A DNA stretch of 23,330 nt from Multifurca ochricompacta (lineage: Eukaryota; Basidiomycota; Agaricomycetes; Russulales; Russulaceae). Shown here in pieces: positions 10,047 through 18,249 of the stretch. The stretch spans positions 1-23,330 of the forward strand of contig WTXG01000438.1 in the NCBI GenBank assembly GCA_022496185.1, read 5' to 3'. Within the stretch, counting starts at the first letter, position 1. Each line of letters opens with the position of its first letter. The notes below the pieces were generated by a model. It did no database searches. It had not been told where the DNA came from and was given only the letters and a program-made list of their open reading frames with translations. Made by a program: the position numbers and the translations under genes.

Positions 10047-10632
10047 TGTTACAAACCCCACCAAGTGCACCCCTTTTCTTCACCCTCCCCAATGCGAACC
10101 CAGCTCTCCCACCTACACTGCATTTCTTAATTACATCTCCATCCTGGATCCATCACATGCTCTTCTTCCATCCCCATGACTTGCTCTGTATCTGTTGACC
10201 CATTGTTTACCTATGTTTACCCCCTTATCTCTCTATCTCCTTATCTCTAAGACTGGACACTTACTTAATTCCCTATAAGAAGCCAGGCTTTATGCCCTCC
10301 ACTTTTGTATATTCAGGCCCACTTGACTCCATTTCCTTATCTTGTAGATGCCCATTCGATTACGTATATAAGTCCACTGTAACTACAATGTAGACCTCAG
10401 ACTCAACTTATTGAATACATTGGTGCTTGTCTTCTGGACTTTCCCTTTGGACCCTCTGACTTGTCCGTCTCAGTGCTTTTGGCACTTTCCTGCTTAACAT
10501 TGTCTTAGGGAACAGCCCCTTTGACTTTGACTTGTCCCACTTAACTCCAAGAGGTCTTATTGGCTTCTTATCCAAATACACGTACAATGCTGTCACACAA
10601 GTTGTGTGGAACGTCCTGCACCAGACATAACA
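10047..10632 (+). mobile_element. 5' LTR of element B (586 bp)
   Basis: It begins TGTTACAAACCCC and ends CAGACATAACA, and aligns along its full length with C's LTR. TATATAAG is at 10375-10382. The self-priming word at 10409-10419 reads AGACTCAACTT, two bases different from C's, while the site two bases past the LTR (AAGTCAAGTCT) is unchanged. The word in the LTR and its complement therefore no longer pair perfectly, consistent with an inactive copy. Confidence 0.9.
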
Positions 10633-10651
10633 TCAAGTCAAGTCTCTCACC

Positions 10652-12626
10652 ATGGCTTCCAGCCACAGTCAGACCCTCTTTTGAGAAGAACTCATCAAAC
10701 GCAGAGATGAGAATAATCTTTCACAGCAAGTACTTGGCTCTGCCACCTGGAAAGACTTTGAGTCTGAGTTTGGATACTACATCTATCACGACAGAAGATA
10801 CCAACCAGTAGAATATGACAACGAGAAAAGAGTTTGGTATTGCATCTGATACTTGGACAGCTGACACTCTTGGGTCACTACAGGACCTGCCCCACCCAAA
10901 TTTGGACTAGGCCCATGGAGAGAAAACCCTCCAGCCATTGTCACAGACTCCGAACCAGAGGAGTACGTAGAAGAACCAAGTGAAGAAGAAGCACCAGCAT
11001 TAGCAGCAACTATGTTTCCAGTTGCACCTGCAGTTGTCATGTTCAGAGCCCCTGCTTTGACAACTCCCCAGATATTGATACAATCCACAAACACTGTCAC
11101 CCCATCCCACCGACACATGTCTACCATTGCCGCCCAACTCCCAGACCCCGCCCCACTGGCCCCCATGGTGGCACCACCAAACATTCCTCCCCCTTCAGGA
11201 CATTTGTCAGGAGTGCTACCCCAAACATTTGTTGGGACTGCTCACAGAGCAAAAAGTTCATGTTGGAGTTCATGACCTTTAAAAACTTCAATCATGACAT
11301 CCCGCAGATTGTCAATCCATTCCAATGTGCCAATCTGTTCCTTCCTTAATTTGAGGGGATGCAGTAGATGACTGGACCATGGAGCAGTTGGAGTGGTTAA
11401 ACGAGCAGGTTGAAAGTGGCGTCATACCATGAGTGAAGGTCTTTGGGAGACCATTGCCCAGAGGTTCAAAGATGCCTTCACGGATGGGCAGGCCAAACAG
11501 AAGGCAGCCCGGGAATTGAAATCCCTCAGAATGGAGAAAGGAGAACTAGACACATATGTCACCAAGTTCAGAAGCCTGGCCAATAGGGCCATGTAATGCC
11601 TGGTGCAGGCATTCAGCACAATGTGTGACGAAGTCGTGTAGCAAAACTACAAAGTCAAGTGTACACTGTCTTTCAAGTGCATGGAGGTTGGATGAGAAGT
11701 CAATACTCAGGAGCTAATCCCCAAGTACTGGTGAGCGGAAGAGTGCCAGAAGCACTGAGATGAATCAAGAGTCAGGTCTTAGAGATCACCCAGAAGGTAA
11801 TGCACCAAGTCAATTAAGAAGTCAAGTCTAAGGCATACAGGGCTACCTAGGTGGGCCTTATATATGTAATAGAGGTCGGGGTCTGAATCGGAGTACAGTA
11901 CTTGGCATGTCAACAAAGTCATAATGTAACTAAAAGGGGAAATGGGGCCAGAGTGGGTCAGATGAGAATATACCTAGACGTATCTGGTATAGTCACGATT
12001 CTGGTGGGAAAATATGTAAGAGTCCTGATGTAAAGTATGAGTCATAGATAAGCACAGCCCAGGTCAAAGATAAGGAACAAATATGTACAAAAGGAGGTGC
12101 AACTGCAGTCAACAAGGATCAAACAAGGTCAAACAACAAGTCACAAGGCACAAATGAAGGAAAAAGATGACATAGTGGGGTTCATAACAGGCCAGCTATG
12201 ACACAGATGAAGAGGCAATGCTAGACCTCTTTTCACAAGGACTACCCAACCTGCTGGTTAAAAATATTATCCAGTTCCACCACCCTCATGACTGGGACAG
12301 TTGGGTTGATGCTGCCTGATGACAGCAGCAGGATTACCTCAACTTCCAGACATGCTTTGGAGTCAACACCAAAAAGGGAAAATTTGAGATCAGTGGAAGG
12401 CTGCTTTTGGAGTGAAGCCTGCACAGCACACCCAGTGGGATCCAAATGCTATGGATACCTCTGCGGACCGAGCCCGAGCCCAGGCAATGCTTATGGAAGA
12501 TGAGCAGCAGACACTGATGAAAGAAGGGTGATGCTTTCGTTGCAAAGCATTGGGACATATGTCTTGGGACTGTCCCAAGAAGGGAGCATGTGTCACAACA
12601 GCAACCACTATGCCAGAAGCCCCTGC
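10652..12626 (+). pseudogene. Gag of element B, split by solo LTR E4
   Basis: It starts at ATG 10652 in context CACCATGG. The frame follows C's Gag (SSHSQTLF, FGYYIYHD, WYCI, TGPAPP, FGLGPWRENPPAIV, MSTIAAQLPD, proline-rich linker, NPFQ, DDWTMEQLEWLNEQVE, FKDAFTDGQAKQKAARELK). It has TGA at 10682 and two TGAs in WYCI*YLDS*HS where C has CGA, plus frameshifts near 11230 and 11345. It is interrupted at 11591 and resumes at 12195 with YDTDEEAMLDLFSQGLPN. Later TGATGA replaces CGGCGA. The knuckle CFRCKALGHMSWDC keeps all four ligands. Element C interrupts it shortly afterwards. Confidence 0.88.
11592..12189 (-). mobile_element. Solo LTR E4 (598 bp) in element B's gag
   Basis: On the plus strand it begins TGTAATGCCTGG and ends TTCATAACA, flanked by the perfect duplication GGCCA (11587-11591, 12190-12194). 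Removing it restores Gag NRA-x-YD as in C. In reverse complement it aligns with A's LTR from end to end, so it belongs to the A subfamily. The minus-strand TATATAAG (complement of 11857-11864) is followed by AGACTTGACTT (complement of 11819-11829), 35 bases on. Confidence 0.93.
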
Positions 12627-13220
12627 TGTTACAACCTCTACTGTCTGTCCCTGTTTTCTTTTCACTCCCCAACGATGACCCCTCCTTGCCACCCACTTTG
12701 CACTTCTCAATCACATCTCCATCCTGGGATCCATCACGTGCCCTACTTCCATCCCCGTGACCTGCTTTGGACTTGTTGACGTACTGTATACCTATGTTTG
12801 ACCCTTTGACTCTTATCTCGCTATCTCCTTATCGTTATGACTGGACACTTACTTAATACCCTATCAGAAGCTAGACTTTACGCCGTCCGCTTCCGTATAT
12901 TTGGGCCCACTTGACTCCGTGTCCTTATCTCGTAGACGCCCATCGAGTTACGTATATAAGTCCACTGTAGCTACCTTGTAGACCTCAGACTTGACTTATT
13001 GAATACATCGGTGCCTGTCTTCTGGATGTCCCCTTTGATCTCTGACTCAGTTGTCTCAAGTACTTCTGGTACTTTTCCGCTCAACATCGTCTTAGGGAAG
13101 CGCCCCTTTGACTTTGACTCATCCCACCTCATCTCCAAGGAGCCTTATTGGTTTCTTACCCGAATCCACGAACCGCGCTGTCACACAAGTCGTGTGGAAC
13201 GTCCCGCACCGGGCGTAACA
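12627..13220 (+). mobile_element. 5' LTR of element C (594 bp)
   Basis: It begins TGTTACAACC and ends GGGCGTAACA; the ends TGTTAC/GTAACA are inverted repeats, as usual for LTRs. It aligns with B's LTR throughout and its first 143 bp with the minus-strand fragment at 1-143. It retains CpG in many places where B has TpG or CpA, in keeping with its younger age. Confidence 0.93.
12953..12997 (+). promoter_or_regulatory. TATA box and self-priming word of element C
   Basis: TATATAAG at 12953-12960 is the likely core promoter. AGACTTGACTT at 12987-12997, 34 bases from the TATA start, is where the RNA should begin. This word is the exact complement of the 11 bases at 13223-13233. The start site is predicted from spacing, not observed. 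Confidence 0.75.
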
Positions 13221-13222
13221 TC

Positions 13223-13233
13223 AAGTCAAGTCT
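13223..13233 (+). other. Primer-binding site of element C (self-priming type)
   Basis: AAGTCAAGTCT lies two bases after the LTR end. It complements perfectly the 11-base word at 12987-12997 near the predicted RNA 5' end. In Tf1 of fission yeast the first 11 bases of the RNA fold back on the primer-binding site and are cleaved to prime reverse transcription. I recognise no tRNA 3' end here, which supports the same mechanism. Confidence 0.75.
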
Positions 13234-13239
13234 CTCATC

Positions 13240-14754
13240 GTGGCTTCCAGCCGCAGTCAGACCTTGTTTAAAGAAGAGCTCATCAAACGAAGAGACGAGA
13301 ATAATCTTTCACAGCAGACACTTGGTTCTGCCGCCTGGAAAGATTTTGAGTCCAAGTTTGGATACTACGTCTATCACGACGGAAGATACCAACCGGTAGA
13401 ATACGACGACGAGAAGAGGGTTTGGTATTGTATCCGATACTCGGACAGCCGACACTCTTGGGTCACTACAGGACCTGCCCCACCTGAATTCGGATTAGGA
13501 CCGTGGAGAGAGAATCCCCCGGCCATTGTCACGGACTCTGAACCAGAAGAGTACGTAGAAGAACCTAGCGAAGAAGCACTGGTATTAGCGTCGACTACAA
13601 CCCCAGTTGCACCGGCAGTTGTCACGTTCAGAGCCCCTGCTTTGACAACTCCTCAGATATCTGTACAGTCCACCAGCACCGTCACCACAAAACAAAAAAT
13701 GTCCACTATCGCCGCCCAACTCCCCGACCCAGCCCCTCCTCCTCCACCACCTCCACCAGTCATGATGCAGCCGAACATACCCCCACCCTCTGGACGACTG
13801 TCAGGAGTATTACCCCAGACGTTCACCGGGGACCGCTCCCAGAGCAAGAAGTTTATGTTGGAGTTTACAACATTCAAAAACTTCAACCACGATGTCCCCC
13901 AGATCATTAACCCCTTCCAACGCGCCAACCTCTTCCTATCTTTGATACGAGGGGATGCAGTAGATGACTGGACAATGGAACAACTGGAGTGGCTAAACGA
14001 ACAAGTTGAAAGTGGTCGTCGCACCACTAGTGAAGTTCTCTGGGAAACTATCGCCCAGAGATTCAAAGATGCATTTACGGACGGACAGGCCAAGCAGAAG
14101 GCTGCCCGAGAATTAAAGTCCCTTAAGATGGAAAAGGGAGAACTGGATGCCTATGTGGCCAAATTCAGAAACCTGGCTAACAGAGCTGGGTATGACACGG
14201 ATGAAGAGGCAACACTGGACCTCTTCTCGCAAGGATTGCCTAACCCACTGGTCAAAAACATCATCCAGTTCCACCACCCCCAGGACTGGGATGCATGGGT
14301 TGATGCTGCTCGGCGACAGCAGCAAGATTATCTCAACTTCCAAACACGCTTTGGCGTTGATACCAAGAAAGGAAAGACTCGAGACCAGTGGAAGGCTGCC
14401 TTCGGAGTCAAGCCTGCCCATGCTCCTCAGAGGGATCCGAATGCAATGGATACCTCAGCTGACAGAACCAGAGCACGAGCTGCACTAACGGAAGACGAAA
14501 GGCAGACATTGATGAAGGAGGGGAGGTGCTTTCGCTGTAAAGCACTGGGCCATATGTCAAGAGAATGCCCGAAGAAAGGAGTACGAGTGGCAGAGGCAAC
14601 GGTTGCGCCTATCCATAACAACCCGCCCACCATCGATAAAAAGACACCAACAAAAGAAGAGAAGGCGCAGGAAATATGGGCAAACATGATGAAGGAGAGC
14701 GAGGAAGTGCGGGCCATCTTGGTAGAGAAGGCCTTTGCCAAAAAGGATTTTTGA
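13240..14754 (+). CDS. gag: Gag of element C (open, but start codon GTG)
   Basis: The open frame is 504 codons long. The N-terminal domain contains FGYYVYHDGRYQP, WYCIRYSD and GLGPWRENPPA. An acidic stretch, a linker starting MSTIAAQLPD and a run of eight prolines near residue 170 follow. The Gag domain spans about residues 195-370 (SKKFMLEF, NPFQRANLFLSLIRGD, DDWTMEQLEWL, RFKDAFTDGQAKQKAARELK, LDLFSQGLPNPLV). The CCHC knuckle CFRCKALGHMSREC lies near residue 430. Gag forms the particle and packages RNA. Elements A and B begin with CCATGG at the same place, whereas C has TCGTGG and no in-frame ATG after the upstream stop at 13216. The start is therefore probably lost by mutation. The frame ends KKDF-TGA, overlapping pol. 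Confidence 0.93.
   Translation: MASSRSQTLFKEELIKRRDENNLSQQTLGSAAWKDFESKFGYYVYHDGRYQPVEYDDEKRVWYCIRYSDSRHSWVTTGPAPPEFGLGPWRENPPAIVTDSEPEEYVEEPSEEALVLASTTTPVAPAVVTFRAPALTTPQISVQSTSTVTTKQKMSTIAAQLPDPAPPPPPPPPVMMQPNIPPPSGRLSGVLPQTFTGDRSQSKKFMLEFTTFKNFNHDVPQIINPFQRANLFLSLIRGDAVDDWTMEQLEWLNEQVESGRRTTSEVLWETIAQRFKDAFTDGQAKQKAARELKSLKMEKGELDAYVAKFRNLANRAGYDTDEEATLDLFSQGLPNPLVKNIIQFHHPQDWDAWVDAARRQQQDYLNFQTRFGVDTKKGKTRDQWKAAFGVKPAHAPQRDPNAMDTSADRTRARAALTEDERQTLMKEGRCFRCKALGHMSRECPKKGVRVAEATVAPIHNNPPTIDKKTPTKEEKAQEIWANMMKESEEVRAILVEKAFAKKDF
14745..14754 (+). other. -1 frameshift site between gag and pol
   Basis: In the gag frame the last codons are GAT TTT TGA; one base back, pol reads GGA TTT TTG ATT GGC and stays open to the D insertion. 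Five consecutive T bases (14748-14752) allow the tRNA on TTT to re-pair on TTT in the -1 frame while the stop codon waits in the A site. The pol frame is open upstream only from about 14676 and has no good start there. The context is kept in decayed element A (6825-6837). Confidence 0.65.
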
Positions 14755-15963
14755 TTGGCTCTACCCCGTCGGCCTGGGCACGAGCATTACATGTAACCTC
14801 TGTGTATACTAGTCGCTTCAAGTCATTGAAAATACCAGTGCATTTCGAGACTACACAGAGGACGGCCGACCGTGACATCCTGATTGATTCAGGAGCCACC
14901 GATAACTTCATCAGCCCACGAATGGCAAGAACCATGGGCTTGGGGATGCTGGAACTCCCCCAGGAAAAGAACATTTGGAATATAGACGGAACGGCCAATA
15001 GAGCTGGAAGGATTACCCATTACACCGACCTTAATGTCCAAGTAGGGGAAAGGATGAAGGCAATTCGCTTCCTTGTCACCAACCTAGGAAGTGAAGATCT
15101 AATCCTAGGATACCCTTGGTTGGCTGCATTCGAACCAAAGATCAATTGGAGTGACGCAACCATGGATAAGGACTATTACCCAGTTCTTATTACATCATTG
15201 GGGTACGATTATGCCATTCGACATACAAAGGTATCAAAGGCCGAAGAGGAGGATGCAGGGCACTGTTATGTCACGAAAGCATCAGAACTGGCCCAAAGGG
15301 CAGCAGAGGGACACACAGAAAAGACTTTTGAAGAAGTAGTACCGGAGGTTTACCACCGACACTGGAAGGTGTTCTCAGAAGAGGAGTCACAACGTTTCCC
15401 GCCTACGCGACCTTGGGATCATGCTATTGAATTCACGCCTGATACCCCATCTGCCATTGACTGCAAAATTTATCCATTATCCCAGAAAGAACAAGAAGCA
15501 CTCACAGCGTTCCTTGAAGAACATCTCGCAAAAGGATACATTCGCCCGTCAAAGTCGCCATACGCGTCACCTTTCTTCTTCATCAAGAAGAAAGACGGGA
15601 AACTTCGACCTGTTCAGGACTACCGACGGATAAATGCCCACACCATAAAGAACGCCTATCCCCTTCCCCTCATCTCCGAACTCATCGATACCATGAGAGA
15701 CAAGTCCCTATTCTCCAAGATGGATGTCCGGTGGGGATACAACAATATTAGGATTAAGGAAGGAGATCAGTGCAAAGTGGCGTTCAAAACCAACCAGGGA
15801 CTCTTCGAGCCAAACGTCATGTTCTTCGGTCTCACCAACTCACCTGCCACCTTCCAATCTATGATGAACCACATCTTCCGCGATCTTATCCTCACGGGCG
15901 AAGTAGTGGTGTACATGGACGACATCCTTGTGGCTACAACAGACAATTTGGTCCATCACCGAG
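14751..15963 (+). CDS. pol: Pol of element C, part 1: protease and reverse transcriptase to just past YMDD
   Basis: The frame continues from gag by a -1 shift and is open to the D insertion. The aspartic protease has ILIDSGATDNFIS (14880-14918) and LILGYPWLAAF. The reverse transcriptase begins with HAIEFTPD, KIYPLSQKEQEAL, LEEHLAKGYIRPSKSPYASP (fingers), FFFIKKKDGKLRPVQDYRR, FSKMDVRWGYNNIRI with the first catalytic aspartate, GLFEPNVMFFGLTNSPATF and YMDDILVA (YMDD at 15912-15923). All expected catalytic residues are present and no internal stop or shift is seen. Protease matures Gag-Pol and reverse transcriptase makes the cDNA. D breaks it 40 bases after YMDD at VHHRE; part 2 resumes in the same frame at 20194. 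Confidence 0.95.
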
Positions 15964-16481
15964 TGTCACAGTTAGGTGCGGAACTGTGTCGGGGATCGTG
16001 TGGGAGCTAGCCTCCCAAGTCGTGTCAAGATAAGTCAAGGCTCTAGGTCACAGCAAAGTCAAGTTCTGGTCAAGCCCATGATGAAGTCAGAGGGCACGCG
16101 CGTGAGATTCGAGGTCGACGGCAGAGACTCTAAGTCCTGCAACAAGTTCAAGATGATGAAGGCTCTCCAAGTCACATCTTGGAGAGTTCAAGTGGGGCTC
16201 TAACTGAGAGGATTCAAGGATTTCCGAAGCACCTCTGATTGAATACAAGAGAACAGACTTCGTCTGTCTCTCTACTCTAGTAGGTCTTTAAATACATGTA
16301 GAACTAGCTATGTCATAGTAAATAGAAGGTTCTAGGACTATGACATAGTATCTAAATAGTTGTGCAGTAGAATGAGCTAGAATTAAGGAGAATTAGGAGG
16401 GGTTAGGCCCTCAGTAAGCCAAAACACCGGTGAAACACAATGTCAAGTCATTAGTAACGTCGCAGGGAGAATTCTGTCACA
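15964..16481 (-). mobile_element. 3' LTR of element D (518 bp)
   Basis: On the minus strand it begins TGTGACAGAATTC at 16481 and ends CACCTAACTGTGACA at 15964. TATTTAAAG is the complement of 16286-16294 and AAGTCTGTTCT the complement of 16250-16260. The promoter-side inverted repeat is at 16308-16319/16337-16348. Confidence 0.93.
16308..16348 (-). promoter_or_regulatory. Paired palindromes just upstream of D's TATA box (3' LTR copy)
   Basis: CTATGTCATAGT (16308-16319) and ACTATGACATAG (16337-16348) form a perfect 12-bp inverted repeat, and each half is itself nearly palindromic (CTATG.CATAG). In the reading direction they end about 14 bases before TATTTAAA. The second LTR holds the same pair at 20015-20026/20044-20055. 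Position and symmetry suggest a dimeric regulator site; this is inference. Confidence 0.55.
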
Positions 16482-16529
16482 TTACCCCTTCAGTAGGCTG
16501 ACGTTTGCCCCCAAACGTCGTTGAATGTC

Positions 16530-17573
16530 GGTGGCGGCAGGGTTCGTGGTCGCGGCGCGCGCGGTCGTCGAGTGGTTGTCGAGTATCGTCCAGTCGTCGT
16601 GCAGCTTGAGGGACGTCGTGTGTTGTCAAGTCTTCTTGCAAGACGGCGCGCGGTTCCGGGTGCGGCGTGAATCTTGTGAGCTTGTTCGGTCGGATGCAAT
16701 CTTCTGGACTGTTATTTCTATTTGCTTTCGTGTGGCGGTTACGGCCTGCTGGGTTACGTCCAAGTCGTTAGTCGCGGTGCGGAATCTCGTCACCTCAGCC
16801 CAGACCCCAGGGTCGCGAAGGTCATCCAGCGCGGTGTTGATCCACTCGGTGTAGAGCGTCGTGGGTCTCGTTGGTGATTCTTGGCGTGGAGGGCGAAATG
16901 AGTTCTTTGCCATGGCGAGATATCGATGCGCCTTGTCTAGGTCGTTGGTTGTCGTGCGGAGTCTTGTCGCTTCGGCTCAAGCTCTCAGATCGCGTAAGTC
17001 GTCGAGTGCGGTGTTGACCAGTTCGGTGTGAGGCATCTCCGTATCGAAGAGTCGCTGTTGGAAGCGCAAAATCGGAGGATTGGGACGTGGTGGGGTTCGA
17101 GAGTGGTTTCTAGCGTGGAGCGTGATGGCGAAGAGTGGCTGGTTCTCGCTCATCGTGGCGAGAACCTGGGGTTACGTTGTCGGTAGTTAAAGCTTACGAA
17201 CCTGGCATGCAAGATGCAACCTTCATTACTCCTGATGCATCGGTGTTGGTAGTGCATCGAGTGGACATGGTTTCGGACGAATGGCGGCCCAGGGTGGATG
17301 TACCTATGAAGATCTATGTCGACTGACACAGCTGCGAGGGACGGCAAGGTGGGAATTCGGGTCGGTATTCGACTTCTTGGGTCGTCATTGGACTGTGTAG
17401 CGTGTATGCGTCAGGCTTGTTCTTCTGTCAAGCGCGTTCCGACTTCTTGTAACGATCGGGTCTTCATTCGGTGGTGCTGGTGTGGGAGGCGGCGTCGGTG
17501 CTGCTGAGATGCGCCGGATTTGGGTTTCATTGTCGGTCGAGGTGTTGGTGGCGAGAGTCTTTGGAGTCGACAT
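16530..17573 (-). pseudogene. Frame downstream of pol in element D (coiled-coil module, duplicated)
   Basis: After the chromodomain, minus-strand reading gives MSTPKTLATNTSTDNET with a proline-rich run (17573-17385), then poorly conserved sequence. At 17036-16626 one frame carries two copies of a ~30-residue module: ELVNTALDDLRDLRA then AEATRLRTTTNDLD (17024-16935), and WINTALDDLRDPGVW then AEVTRFRTATNDLD (16844-16757). A TGA sits in the first copy where the second has TGG. The module resembles AIDEVLSDMRLPRLK then AEVMRLRKN in the frame after C's pol (22999 on) and looks helical with heptad leucines. I recognise no named family. Function is unknown; the frame is broken by stops and shifts. 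Confidence 0.55.
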
Positions 17574-17679
17574 TCTAGGTGTTCGGCAGGTCTGATGGAT
17601 GTTCTGAGCGGAAGGGTGAGCGAAGTTCTTGATGTGTGCCAGGGTAGAGCGAATTTCTGGGGAAACGCTGAGTCACAGA

Positions 17680-18090
17680 TGGAATAATTACCCCCCTCCT
17701 AAGGCTTGCGGCGTCCTCGACGCATCGATGTCGGAGCGGCAGGCGTCCAAGAGTCATTGCTCGAAGGGTAACCTTTCCAGTCGGCTAAGAACTGCAGTGT
17801 GTTCGCATGGCCATGATATCGATGCCTGATAAGGCGTTCTACTTCATATTCTTCTTCGCTGTTGACAAGACTAGATGGTGGGCGTGTGTAGTTCACTCAG
17901 TGGGCTTCTGTTTCATGATAGGGTGATAAGGGGTTCACATGATATCTGTTGTATATCTTCATGTGGGCTGGCAAGTTTAATCGGCAGGCAGTTGCATGTA
18001 TCTGATCTTTCATTGTGAATGGTCCAACTCGGCGTGGTGCCAGCTTGGAAGAAGGAGAATGCGTTTTGAAGTGTTTTCCTTTGAGCTAGT
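17680..18090 (-). pseudogene. Integrase C-terminus and chromodomain remnant of element D
   Basis: Minus-strand reading gives LKGKHFKTHSP, SSKLAPRRVGPFTMKDQI, CRLNLPAHMKIYN and HVNPLSPYHETEAH, then TGA. In the same frame follow VNYTRPPSSLVNSEEEYEVE (about 17893) and LIRHR...LQFLADWKGYPSSNDSWTP, a full chromodomain. The first part is the Ty3/Gypsy integrase GPF-type C-terminal domain; a chromodomain can bind methylated histone H3 and steer insertion. Further upstream on the minus strand (18090-18250) any integrase similarity fades. This is the only pol remnant in D and shows its origin from a chromovirus. Confidence 0.85.
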
Positions 18091-18249
18091 CTTGTCTTCC
18101 CACGGCAAACTCCGGTCGGTTTCGGCGGTGGGTCACTCTGCGGAAGTGCTTGTTCCGTTCTCTATTGTGTGGCTGGGCCATTGATGTTCCCTTCCCTCGT
18201 CAAGGCAAGGACGTGGGCAATTCAAGACCTTTTGTTCTGGATAGTCGTG

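Larger units (their letters stand above)
10047..12626 (+). mobile_element. Ty3/Gypsy element B (5' part), inserted in element A's integrase
   Basis: The element has a 5' LTR at 10047-10632 and a gag pseudogene at 10652-12626, carrying solo LTR E4. It is cut by element C at 12627, right after the zinc-knuckle region. Its pol and 3' LTR must lie beyond the window. LTR and gag are closest to element C, and its decay is mainly C-to-T or G-to-A at positions where C has CpG. The predicted target duplication is ACCAC (10042-10046). Confidence 0.88.

Noticed and set aside
13221..13240. tRNA-type primer-binding site in element C
   Set aside because: The initiator-methionine type TGGTATCAGAGC-like sequence is absent, whereas an exact 11-base complement exists in the LTR.
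13653..14093. Minus-strand 146-codon frame
   Set aside because: It is the shadow of the Gag coding sequence; the glycine run is the reverse of the proline run.
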